Positions 39,428 through 46,652 of a stretch of DNA of 64,000 nt are shown piece after piece. Both the position numbers and the translations under genes were made by a program. The stretch is from Alcaligenaceae bacterium (GTDB lineage Bacteria; Pseudomonadota; Gammaproteobacteria; Burkholderiales; Burkholderiaceae_B): the NCBI GenBank assembly GCA_013416435.1, contig JACCEN010000003.1, positions 248,001 through 312,000 of the forward strand. Direction: 5' to 3'. Position 1 is the stretch's first letter. Each line of letters starts with the position of its first letter. A model generated the notes under the pieces. The model made no database searches. It was not told the DNA's origin and was given only the letters and a program-made list of their open reading frames with translations.

Positions 39428-39678
39428 CTGCAATCACCGTGCGATTCGAGGATCGCGGCCAGGACTTCCTGGAATTTGACATCGAGAACGGCAAGATCAT
39501 TGCGGCTCGACCATTCCAGCACGACATCTGGGCGGGCCGCGAGGTTGTGAGCACAGGCATTGCGGCTGGCGACTACCTTGTCATCCGCACCGCTGCGGGC
39601 CAGCGCACGATCATCCACCCGGTGGCCGAGGTGCGCCCCCTGGGCGAGCCTCTGCAGATTGGCCCGACTGATATCTAA
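39424..39678 (+). CDS. Small beta-rich early protein, unknown function
   Basis: This 84-aa protein (start MTAITVRFEDRGQDFLEFDIENG) has alternating strands ending near AEVRPLGEPLQIG. It starts with an ATGA overlap. No recognised family. It is the last gene before the HU promoter region. Confidence 0.65.
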   Translation: MTAITVRFEDRGQDFLEFDIENGKIIAARPFQHDIWAGREVVSTGIAAGDYLVIRTAAGQRTIIHPVAEVRPLGEPLQIGPTDI

Positions 39679-39727
39679 CCCGCCGGGATAGCCCGGAACC
39701 CACCCCTCTCTATATATAGGAGCCATC

Positions 39728-40006
39728 ATGGCCTTGACCAAGAAAGAACTCATCACCGCCATCGCCGACCAAGCCGGCCTGTCGAAAAACGGTGCAGAAA
39801 CGATGCTCGCCGTCGCAGGTGCCGTGCTGTTGGAGCAGCTGCATGAATGCGGCGAACTCACTCTGCCCGGTATCGGCAAGTTCACTGTCGTGGAGCGCGC
39901 AGCGCGCACCGGCCGCAATCCTCGCACTGGCGAGCCCGTAGAGATCAGCGCCAAGCGCAGCGTCAAGTTCGCCGCCGCCAAGCCACTCAAGGATGCGCTG
40001 AACTGA
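39728..40006 (+). CDS. HU-family DNA-binding protein
   Basis: This 92-aa protein is a complete HU/IHF fold: LTKKELITAIADQAGLSKNGAETMLAVAGAVLLEQLHECGELTLPGIGKFTVVERAARTGRNPRTGEPVEISAKRSVKFAAAKPLKDALN. The beta-arm RNPRTGE is intact. Mu transposition needs host HU to bend the left end, and a phage-encoded HU may serve this or compact DNA. CTATATATAGGAGCC lies just upstream and supplies both an AT-rich promoter-like tract and the ribosome site. Confidence 0.93.
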   Translation: MALTKKELITAIADQAGLSKNGAETMLAVAGAVLLEQLHECGELTLPGIGKFTVVERAARTGRNPRTGEPVEISAKRSVKFAAAKPLKDALN

Positions 40007-40016
40007 TATTCGCGAA

Positions 40017-40057
40017 ACGCCCCGTGAGGGGCGTCTGCCTGGCGCGGTGGCCAGGCA
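40017..40057 (+). other. Two adjacent hairpins after the HU gene
   Basis: ACGCCCC-GTGA-GGGGCGT (40017-40034) is followed at once by TGCCTGG-N8-CCAGGCA (40036-40057). Both are perfect 7-bp stems. Neither has a following T-run, so they may be RNA-stability elements or a factor-dependent terminator rather than an intrinsic one. The next gene starts 22 bp later. Confidence 0.6.
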
Positions 40058-40079
40058 CTGATGAGCAGCCAGAGGACAC

Positions 40080-40769
40080 ATGAACAGAGACGACATAATC
40101 CGCAAAATCAAAGCATGCCTGGACATGGCGCGCAGCGGCGCGCCGCACGAGGCCGCAAACGCGATGCGCCAGGCGCAGGCGATGATGGCAAAGCACGGCA
40201 TCGATCATCCCGATGTACTGGCCAGCGACGTATCCGAAACATCGGTATCGGCGAGCGCTGCCGAGAGGCCGGCCCTGTATGAGTCGCAGCTGGCCGCCCT
40301 AGTCGGGTCGACGAGCGGCTGCGAGGTGATTTTTTCGCGCGGTGGCTGGAATGCGCCGCTGGGCCGCTGGGTGTTTATCGGATGCTCGCCGGGCGTTGAT
40401 ATCGCCGGCTACTCCATGGAGGTGCTGATGCGCCAGCTGCGCAAGGCGCGGCGCGAATACATGGATACCGAGCTGCGGCGCTACAAGAAGAAGAACAAAA
40501 CCATCCGCGCCGACGCGTACTGCGACGCCTGGGTGATGACGGTTTCGCGGCTCCTGACGCGCTACGAGAGAACGGACGAGCAGGCGCAGGCGGTCACGGC
40601 ATACATGCGCTCGCATCATGCCAACCTGGGTTCGCTGCGTCCGACGGCGCGTCACAGCAACAAGGTGGATACCACCCGAGATCAGATGCGCGGCCATCGC
40701 GATGGCAATGGAGTCAGCTTGCGCGACGGCGTCGGCAGCCGCGCCGCGCCGCTGCAGCTGGGGAGATAG
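40080..40769 (+). CDS. DUF2786/DUF7168-like phage protein
   Basis: This 229-aa protein has an N-terminal DUF2786-type segment (IIRKIKACLDMARSGAPHEAANAMRQAQAMMAKHGID) and a second region with CEVIFSRGGWNAPLGRWVFIGCSPGVDIAGYSMEVLMRQLRKARREYM and YCDAWVMTVSRLL. This combination is common in early regions of Mu-like phages. The function is unknown. The C-terminal about 40 residues are basic and probably disordered. Confidence 0.82.
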   Translation: MNRDDIIRKIKACLDMARSGAPHEAANAMRQAQAMMAKHGIDHPDVLASDVSETSVSASAAERPALYESQLAALVGSTSGCEVIFSRGGWNAPLGRWVFIGCSPGVDIAGYSMEVLMRQLRKARREYMDTELRRYKKKNKTIRADAYCDAWVMTVSRLLTRYERTDEQAQAVTAYMRSHHANLGSLRPTARHSNKVDTTRDQMRGHRDGNGVSLRDGVGSRAAPLQLGR

Positions 40770-40773
40770 GCAC

Positions 40774-41379
40774 ATGAAGGCGAAAGACACTGCTCGGCGA
40801 ACCCAGTTGATTCGGCTGATTCACGTTGCGAAGCGCGATCTGCACATGGGTGACGACACGTACCGGCATATCCTGATCAGCATTGGAGGTCGTGACTCGT
40901 CTGCCGATCTGCCGGTTTCCAAACTGGGGGCAGTGTTGGAACACATGAAGAAGGCCGGCTTCAAGGTCCGTTCCAAACAGGGCGGAAAGCCGGGCCGAGC
41001 CATGGCCATGGACACCGAAAGCCGGAAGGTGCGGGCGTTGTGGCTCTTTCTCCACGAGATCGAAGCTGTGCGCGACCCCTCGGAGGGCGCGCTGGCCGCC
41101 TACGTCAAGCGCATGGCCGGCGTTGATGCACTCCAGTGGGTGAACGGAAAACAGATTGAAACCGTAATCGAGGCGCTCAAGAAATGGGCGATGCGCGTTC
41201 TTCCTGGTCTCGTTCGGGAAATGGCCCACGCCACCGACAGCGCGGCCATGTCGCCCGACATGGCCCAGCGGCTGAACGGGGCGCTGGCCAACGCATTTGC
41301 GCGCAACACCTTCGAGCCGATGCGCATGGCCTATGAAATGTTGCGCGATCTTCCAGAGCACTCCGAGGTGGACCAATGA
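40774..41379 (+). CDS. gemA: GemA-like protein (gp16 family, DUF1018)
   Basis: This 201-aa protein (start MKAKDTARRTQLIRLIHVAKRDLHMGDDTYRHIL) follows the DUF1018/gp16 pattern: two copies of a KxRxLWLFLHE-type core are approximated (KVRALWLFLHEIEAVRDPSEGALAAYVKRMAGVDALQW). In Mu, GemA and the adjacent Mor are co-transcribed and GemA alters host gene expression and DNA topology. It is translationally coupled to the mor-like gene by a 4-bp overlap. Upstream in-frame codons to 40618 are out-of-frame DUF2786 sequence. Confidence 0.87.
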   Translation: MKAKDTARRTQLIRLIHVAKRDLHMGDDTYRHILISIGGRDSSADLPVSKLGAVLEHMKKAGFKVRSKQGGKPGRAMAMDTESRKVRALWLFLHEIEAVRDPSEGALAAYVKRMAGVDALQWVNGKQIETVIEALKKWAMRVLPGLVREMAHATDSAAMSPDMAQRLNGALANAFARNTFEPMRMAYEMLRDLPEHSEVDQ

Positions 41380-41759
41380 CTGACTCTTTCCGAAGCAAGG
41401 GGCCCGAACTGCTGCGCGACCTGGCCGACCAGGTCAAGGACGTGCTGATGAAATACGGCGAGGAGCGCGAGGAGCGCGCCGAGCTGCTCGGTGTCGAGGT
41501 CGCCGAGCGGATATCGAAGAACTGGGGCGGCATGAACATCTACATGCCGCTGGGCGTGGTCATGCAGCGGCACCGGAAGGCCATCGAAATCTGGAACGAC
41601 TTCGACGGCAGTAATGTTGACCAGGTCGCACGCAAGCATGGCGTGTCGATCCAGTGGGTGTACAAGATCATCAAGGAAATGCGGGCGGAGGAACTGGCCC
41701 GGCGGCAGCGCGATCTGTTCGATGGCGGGGTCGAATCACAGGCTGATCAGCCCGCCTGA
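41376..41759 (+). CDS. mor: Mor/C-family transcription activator
   Basis: This 127-aa protein fits the Mor/C family: GVEVAERISKNWGGMNIYMPLGVVMQRHRKAIEIWNDFDGSNVDQVARKHGVSIQWVYKIIKEM, with the N-terminal dimer part and a C-terminal helix-turn-helix. Mor and C bind dyads upstream of weak -35 promoters and recruit polymerase. It is the only member in this prophage, so it may combine the middle and late activator roles. Candidate targets are the four palindromes at 8513, 14524, 20141 and 27827. Confidence 0.9.
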   Translation: MTDSFRSKGPELLRDLADQVKDVLMKYGEEREERAELLGVEVAERISKNWGGMNIYMPLGVVMQRHRKAIEIWNDFDGSNVDQVARKHGVSIQWVYKIIKEMRAEELARRQRDLFDGGVESQADQPA

Positions 41760-41907
41760 TCTACAATTTCGGAGCTGAATCGCCCGATTACAGCTTTTGC
41801 AGCCTGTGCAACACAATTGCAGCAAGCGTCCCGATAAATCCCGCGTTCGACCAAAATATCCCGCATTTATCGCGCTTACCCCTTAGGATTTATCTCACTT
41901 CCCTTCA
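41760..41907. other. Prophage right end with transposase-binding-like sites
   Basis: This stretch is noncoding. Read inward from the terminus, three related sites lie at 41898-41886 (GTGAGATAAATCC), 41875-41861 (GCGCGATAAATGCGG) and within 41830-41845 (CCCGATAAATCCCGCG, nearly palindromic). They match the left-end sites and recall the CGATAAATGCG element of the Mu right end. A 28-bp stretch at 41795-41822 also matches 224-251 in direct orientation at 21 of 28 positions. Confidence 0.65.
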
Positions 41908-41913
41908 TCAACT
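41908..41913. repeat. Right target-site duplication TCAACT
   Basis: This copy follows the right prophage terminus (CTTCA at 41903-41907). It restores the host DTW reading frame: TCA ACT GCG ACA AAA CAC AAA TGA. Confidence 0.9.
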
Positions 41914-41925
41914 GCGACAAAACAC

Positions 41926-41944
41926 AAATGAGAATCATTGTTAA
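41926..41944. promoter_or_regulatory. Fur box upstream of the fecI-like gene
   Basis: AAATGAGAATCATTGTTAA closely fits the Fur consensus with its GAGAATCATT core. It overlaps the original DTW stop codon (41929-41931) and lies 37 bp before the sigma-factor gene. The prophage ended 18 bp short of it, leaving the box intact. Confidence 0.8.
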
Positions 41945-41980
41945 TATACGAGGTTTGAATCTCCTCCGGCCTCGTCTGAC

Positions 41981-42445
41981 ATGTCACGTTCGCCCACGTT
42001 TCCGAAAGGTTGGCTCGCGCATTATCGCGAGCTCATCGGGACATGGAAGCGGCGCTCGAGTTCCAGCTTCGATGCCGAAGATGCCGCTCACGACGCCATC
42101 GTCGGCATGCTGGAGAACGGCGGCAGCACCATCGAAAATAAGCGGGCCTACCTGCACCGCAGTGTGGCCAACGGCCTGATCAACCGTTATCGCCGTGAGC
42201 AGTCTTTTCCCACGTTGCCGCTTCATGAGCTGTCCGAGAGCGAACATCCGGTCATGGACGGTGTCGAAGCGGCCGCCCAGGTTTCCGAGCTTTCGCAAGC
42301 GCTGTCGGACGCACTGGGCGAACTGCCCCCCGCTTGTCAGCAGGTTTTTGCCTGGCATCGGCTCGAGGGCTGGACTGTGCCGGTTTACACCGGCTACTAC
42401 GGGGCGCCGAGAAACGTGATGGTCAATATGCGGTATTCGTTCTAG
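41981..42445 (+). pseudogene. FecI-type sigma factor truncated and fused to the end of a TonB-dependent receptor
   Basis: Residues 1 to about 130 follow ECF sigma factors of the FecI group: WLAHYRELIGTWKRR, DAEDAAHDAIVGML, NKRAYLHRSVANGLINRYRRE, ALGELPPACQQVFAWHRLEGWT. The sequence then switches to TGYYGAPRNVMVNMRYSF, which is the typical last strand of a TonB-dependent siderophore receptor. Region 4.2, the promoter-binding helix-turn-helix, is missing, so the product should be inactive. One deletion that removed the rest of fecI, any fecR and nearly all of the receptor gene would explain this. Confidence 0.8.
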
Positions 42446-42520
42446 GGTCGAGCGGGCATGTCGGCCATCTTCGCGCAGCATGATTCGTGGCACGAAAACT
42501 GCTGAAAGGTACTTGGATAC

Positions 42521-42555
42521 CGCTATACCAAGCTGCCCGCGAGCTTGGCGTAGCG
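42521..42555. other. Extended hairpin between fecI remnant and PRC-barrel gene
   Basis: CCAAGCT-N7-AGCTTGG (42528-42548) is extended by CGCTA/TAGCG arms (42521-42525 and 42551-42555). There is no T-run, so it is not a clear intrinsic terminator. Confidence 0.45.
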
Positions 42556-42584
42556 GCCATGAAACCAACAGCAAGGAGCTGCAA

Positions 42585-43004
42585 ATGAGCTATATCGAAC
42601 GTGATACTTATGGAATGTACAAGCGCTACGATTCAACTGGTCCGGGGCCCGAGACCATGGGTGCTTCAACGCTGATCGGCAACGATGTCTATAACGCCCA
42701 AGAAGAGGATCTGGGCGACATCAAGGAAATCATGCTGGATGTTGCCTCGGGCAGGGTTTCCTACGCAGTGCTTTCGTTTGGCGGATTCCTCGGTATGGGT
42801 GAAAAGCTGTTTGCCGTGCCATGGGCGGCCCTGAAATTGGATCCTGTGAACCATCGGTTCATCCTGGATGTCGACAAGGAACGCCTGAAGAATGCGCCCG
42901 GGTTCGACAAGGACAACTGGCCGGACATGGCGGACCAGTCATGGGGTCGGCAGATTCACGATTATTACGGCACCGCTTATCCCGACAGTTCTCGCTTGTT
43001 GTAG
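42585..43004 (+). CDS. PRC-barrel domain protein
   Basis: This 139-aa protein (start MSYIERDTYGMYKRYDS) contains a PRC-barrel: MGASTLIGNDVYNAQEEDLGDIKEIMLDVASGRVSYAVLSFGGFLGMGEKLFAVPWAALKLD. PRC-barrel proteins of this size are common stress- or envelope-associated proteins in Burkholderiales with no fixed role. AAGGAG lies 7 nt before the chosen ATG. Upstream in-frame codons to 42480 include the hairpin region and were not used. Confidence 0.87.
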   Translation: MSYIERDTYGMYKRYDSTGPGPETMGASTLIGNDVYNAQEEDLGDIKEIMLDVASGRVSYAVLSFGGFLGMGEKLFAVPWAALKLDPVNHRFILDVDKERLKNAPGFDKDNWPDMADQSWGRQIHDYYGTAYPDSSRLL

Positions 43005-43057
43005 ACGTAGCGCATGGCGGTGCCCGGGCCGCCATGATTTGTTTATGATAAGCACCT

Positions 43058-44413
43058 ATGGTGAATGATCGGAAAGAAAAATTACGCAAGCTGGGCGCCG
43101 AGGTGCTCGCCGAAGCCTTGTTGGAGCTCGCCAGTCGGGACGACATGGCCGAGGCGCTTCTGACGCGCCTGCTTGCCCCGGCCGGTAGCGCGAAACCTCG
43201 GATTGAGGGCCAGCTCAAAGCGCTGTATCGCGACGATCGTTACTACGATTGGCAGTCTGTTGACGTGCTCGCCTCGAAGCTGCACATGATACTGAGCGAT
43301 ATTTCTTCGTCTATTCAAGATCCCGAACTGGGCGTTGATTTGGTGCTTCGTTTTTACGAGGCGGACGCTGCCGTCTTAGGACGTTGCGACGATTCCGATG
43401 GATATATTGGCGATATTTATCGCATCGAAGCGCCGGAGCTCTTTCAACGCTATGCGAAAGGGCTCACCGACAAGGAAAGCCTGCTGGCGAGACTCAGGAT
43501 ACTGATTGCAAGCGATGAATATGGGGTGCGCGACAATCTCTTGAACGATGCGCATGAATGGTTGACCGAGCCCGAAATGCGGTTGTTTGCGGAGGATAAC
43601 TTGGCATGTGCCTTGGCTGACAGAGATCCCCATCGCCGGTTTCACTGGTCTAACATGGCAGAAACCATGGCGTCCTTCCTGAACGATGGCGCACTGTTCG
43701 AGCACATACGATGTGCCACTTCGGAAACTCTTGGCGCTGCTGCACGGGCTGACATGGCCGAAGTCCATCTTGCAGGGGGCGATCATGCCAGAGCGTTGGA
43801 AATGCTGGACCAAGTCGCCGCCGATGACCTGTTTCAACTCGGTCGCCGCGATCAATTGCGCCTCAAGATCTATCAACAAACGGGTCGGAAGGCAGATGCC
43901 GAGGCGGTAGCATGGTGCATTTTCAGTCGCTGCCCAGGCATGGTGGGGCTCGACCGTTTGCTGGAAGTCATTGGCCCATCCCGGCGTGAGGAGGTCATTG
44001 CACGGGAGGTCGAACGCATTCAGGCAAGCTCGACGTTTTCGCTGATCGATGCTGATTTTCTACTCCAGACTGACAATGCGGCTCGGTGCGCACAATATGT
44101 CGAACAGCACGCAGGGCAGATAGACGGGCGAGACTATTCCTACCTGCCTGGACTGGCCCGTGACCTGAAGTCTCAAGGGCATTTATTGGCGGCCACCATC
44201 ATTTTCAGAACGCTCCTGGTGTCTGTGCTCGAGCGCGGCGCGGTAAAAGCATATCGTCATGGCGGCGCATATTTACGCCAACTGACAAAATTGGCTCCTC
44301 TCATCGTCGATTGGAAAACCCTGGAAGAGCACGAAGCTTTCTATCAGCATTTGCAAGCCAGGCACGGCCGGAAGCGCTCGTTCTGGGCGCAAGTCGACGA
44401 CGCGGAATCTTGA
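43058..44413 (+). CDS. DUF6880-like protein
   Basis: This 451-aa helical-repeat protein fits DUF6880: LAEALLELASRDDMAEALLTRLL at the start, RIEGQLKALYRDDRYYDWQSVDVLASKLHMILSDI, DLVLRFYEADAAVLGRCDDSDGYIGDIYR, and a C-terminal RHGRKRSFWAQV. The repeat pattern resembles TPR-like helices. Proteins of this family often accompany SWIM-zinc proteins; none is seen here. It appears monocistronic. Confidence 0.75.
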   Translation: MVNDRKEKLRKLGAEVLAEALLELASRDDMAEALLTRLLAPAGSAKPRIEGQLKALYRDDRYYDWQSVDVLASKLHMILSDISSSIQDPELGVDLVLRFYEADAAVLGRCDDSDGYIGDIYRIEAPELFQRYAKGLTDKESLLARLRILIASDEYGVRDNLLNDAHEWLTEPEMRLFAEDNLACALADRDPHRRFHWSNMAETMASFLNDGALFEHIRCATSETLGAAARADMAEVHLAGGDHARALEMLDQVAADDLFQLGRRDQLRLKIYQQTGRKADAEAVAWCIFSRCPGMVGLDRLLEVIGPSRREEVIAREVERIQASSTFSLIDADFLLQTDNAARCAQYVEQHAGQIDGRDYSYLPGLARDLKSQGHLLAATIIFRTLLVSVLERGAVKAYRHGGAYLRQLTKLAPLIVDWKTLEEHEAFYQHLQARHGRKRSFWAQVDDAES

Positions 44414-44491
44414 TGGCGCCTATATGCCGCTGGGTCACGTATCGGGTGGCTCACTTCATGGCAATGCCTGGTGCGCTATTTCAACAGCGCC

Positions 44492-45136
44492 CTAGTTCAT
44501 TCTGACGAGAATGTCGCTTACTTCTTCATCGCTGGTTTGCGGAAACGATGCATACCATTTTCCGACTGCTTGAAACAGCGGCGGGGTAAACAGGCAGACG
44601 ATTTCATCGACTTGAGCCGCCAGCGCGTCGCAGGCCTCCGACGACGAGACAGGCACGGCGACCACCACTGCCGCCGCATCGTACTTGCGCGCCGCGGCCA
44701 CCGCTGCCTGCATGGTCGAGCCGGTGGCAAGACCGTCGTCCACAAGAACGACGGTCTTGCCGGCCAGCGCGAGGGCGGGGCGGCCGGCGCGATAGTGGTG
44801 CTGGCGGCGATCGAGTTCTTTTCGCTCCGCTTCCTTGACCGCGTCCACCGCCTCGCGCGTCAGGCCCATGGCACGGACCACGCGCTCGTCCAGAATCATG
44901 ATGCCGCCCGGCGCGATGGCGCCCATGGCGTACTCCTTGTGGCCCGGCACACCCAGCTTCCGGACCACCAGCACATCCATGGGGGCGTCCAGAGCTGTGG
45001 CCACCTGTTCGGCAAGAGGAACGCCGCCGCGCGGCAGGCCCAACACGATGACGTCTTCGCGTCCTCGATAGACTTGGGGCATGGCGTTGCCCAATTGCCG
45101 CCCGGCATCTTTACGGTCTTTGAAAAAAGGAGGCAT
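44492..45136 (-). CDS. Phosphoribosyltransferase-family protein
   Basis: This 214-aa protein has the PRPP-binding loop VVLVDDGLATGSTMQAAVAAA and the upstream segment DVIVLGLPRGGVPLAEQVATAL of the type I PRTase fold. Members of this subfamily, sometimes fused to dienelactone hydrolase, have no established substrate. It precedes on the same strand nothing obviously related to nucleotide metabolism. Confidence 0.87.
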   Translation of the reverse strand: MPPFFKDRKDAGRQLGNAMPQVYRGREDVIVLGLPRGGVPLAEQVATALDAPMDVLVVRKLGVPGHKEYAMGAIAPGGIMILDERVVRAMGLTREAVDAVKEAERKELDRRQHHYRAGRPALALAGKTVVLVDDGLATGSTMQAAVAAARKYDAAAVVVAVPVSSSEACDALAAQVDEIVCLFTPPLFQAVGKWYASFPQTSDEEVSDILVRMN

Positions 45137-45212
45137 GCGGCGCCTGCAGGCAGTGTGAGCGACAGCAGTCGGTCAGCAACTCGAATGCCTGTTCCGCGAC
45201 TGGCTGCGGCGT

Positions 45213-45746
45213 TTATGCGGGGGGATAGGTCACCGTGCCGTCTTCCCGCAGAATCGCGCCGGGCGTCAGTTTGGCGGGATCGAGACGGCCCAGTCCCATG
45301 ATGTGGAGCACGTCTTTCCCCCGGGCGATAAGGTGGTCGGCGACAATGCGCCGATGGCAGCGCCACCACACCGCTTCGGAGCACATGATTGCGCTGGGCC
45401 GTTGCCGGCCCATGGCCATCAGTTGTTGAAGTCCGTATAGAAATTCGTCGGTCAGCGCATAATCGGCATAGTTATGAAAGCTGGCATTCTCCCAGAAGCC
45501 GTTCGTTTCACGGGGAATCGTCCTGGACTTGCCGCGCAGCCCGCCGAGCGCCGCGATGCGTTCATAGGCGACATTGAACCCGGCGAGCGAGCCGGGAAGC
45601 GTGTCTTCATTGAACTGCGGATTTGCCCGGGAGCGGGGCACGGTTCTGATGTCCACCAGCACTTCGACGCCGGCGTCAGCCAGCAAGCCTGCGAAGGTTT
45701 CCAGGCTGCGGTTTGAGTGGCCAATTGTAAAGAACGGTCGCGCCAT
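45213..45746 (-). CDS. DUF488 family protein
   Basis: This 177-aa protein matches DUF488: FFTIGHSNRSLETFAGLLADAGVEVLVDIRTVPRSRANPQFNEDTL, then ALGGLRG and AIMCSEAVWWRCHRRIVADHLIARGKDVLHI. The motif MCxEx2WWRCHRRxIAD is a family signature. The function is unknown. It lies after the NicO transporter on the same strand. Confidence 0.9.
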   Translation of the reverse strand: MARPFFTIGHSNRSLETFAGLLADAGVEVLVDIRTVPRSRANPQFNEDTLPGSLAGFNVAYERIAALGGLRGKSRTIPRETNGFWENASFHNYADYALTDEFLYGLQQLMAMGRQRPSAIMCSEAVWWRCHRRIVADHLIARGKDVLHIMGLGRLDPAKLTPGAILREDGTVTYPPA

Positions 45747-45770
45747 GGTCGGCTCTTGCGGTTGCGTACG

Positions 45771-46652
45771 TCAGAAAAGAGGATGGCTGGCGGTCTTCAG
45801 GCCTTGCTGAAGCAGTCCGAATCCAATCAGGCCGATGGCCATTCCGCCAATAAAGCCCAGCACGTCAAAAATAACACTTAAGCGATGGCTGGGGGACTTT
45901 TCCGATTGAAAGATGCGCAGCACGCCCTGCCGAAGCGAGACGGCCGCCACCGCGAGCAGACTGACGGTGGCGGATGTGCCCAGAGACATGGCAAGCACGG
46001 CGGCGATGCCGACCCAGCGCAAGTCCAGCGAGTAGGCGACGAGCAGCACCAGAATCGCTCCCGTGCAGGGGCGCATTCCTATCGACAGGATAATCGGCAG
46101 GCTCGCGCGCCAGTCAAGCGGTTCGTCGATATGTTCGCTGGTCAGCCGGTGCGGTCCGCCGCAATCGGCGCAGTAGGCCTGCATTTTCCCGCCGCCCGAA
46201 AATAGCGTTGCCGTGCGATGGCTGGGCTGGGGGCGCCTGCGATAGAGCGCTTTCGCGCTGCGCAAGGCAAGCACGATGCCCAGCACCGCCACCAAGGCGA
46301 AGCTGATGTTTTCCAGTTGTGCGGCGGCGCCCTGAGTGCGGCGCAATGAATATTCCAGCACACCGACAAGGACTTCCACCAGCAAGATCGCGACGATGCC
46401 TTGAACTATGGCCGATAGCACGGACAAGAACAGGCCGCGGCGCAAGCGTGTTCGGCTCGTGCCGAGATAGGTCGCAATGACGGCCTTGCCGTGCCCCGGA
46501 CCCGCCGCGTGAAACACGCCGTACAGCAGGCTGATGCCAATGAGCGGCCACGCCGCGGCCGGGCCTTCTTGTGCTACCAGGCGGATGGCGGCCGAGAGTT
46601 CCCGGTGCAGCTCCGCTTGCGTCGTCATGAGCCAGACCAGCATCATTTGCAT
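45771..46652 (-). CDS. NicO-type nickel/cobalt transporter
   Basis: This 293-aa membrane protein has about six to seven hydrophobic segments and the family motif YGVFHAAGPGHGKAVIATYLG. A later SIGMRPCTGAILVLL segment is the second signature. A cytosolic loop holds CADCGGPH and His residues. It overlaps the DUF1007 gene by 10 bp, the usual partner. Transport direction (efflux or uptake) cannot be told; the Zur-box context suggests a zinc-limitation role. Confidence 0.87.
   Translation of the reverse strand: MQMMLVWLMTTQAELHRELSAAIRLVAQEGPAAAWPLIGISLLYGVFHAAGPGHGKAVIATYLGTSRTRLRRGLFLSVLSAIVQGIVAILLVEVLVGVLEYSLRRTQGAAAQLENISFALVAVLGIVLALRSAKALYRRRPQPSHRTATLFSGGGKMQAYCADCGGPHRLTSEHIDEPLDWRASLPIILSIGMRPCTGAILVLLVAYSLDLRWVGIAAVLAMSLGTSATVSLLAVAAVSLRQGVLRIFQSEKSPSHRLSVIFDVLGFIGGMAIGLIGFGLLQQGLKTASHPLF

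Larger units (their letters stand above)
169..41907. mobile_element. Complete Mu-like transposable prophage (41,739 bp)
   Basis: The element starts TGAAGCGCGG and its right end read inward starts TGAAGGGAAG. Both flanks carry TCAACT, a 5-6 bp target duplication as expected for Mu-type transposition. Inside are a DDE transposase, a MuB-like ATPase, GemA, a Mor/C activator, Mu gp27/28/29-type packaging proteins and a contractile tail. Unlike Mu, where nearly all genes run one way, the early block runs right and the late block runs left from a central repressor. This divergent plan is closer to what I recall for BcepMu-type phages. Every expected module is present without an obvious frameshift, so it may be inducible. 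Confidence 0.93.

Noticed and set aside
40017-40057. Calling the HU-downstream hairpins an intrinsic terminator
   Set aside because: Neither stem is followed by a T-run.
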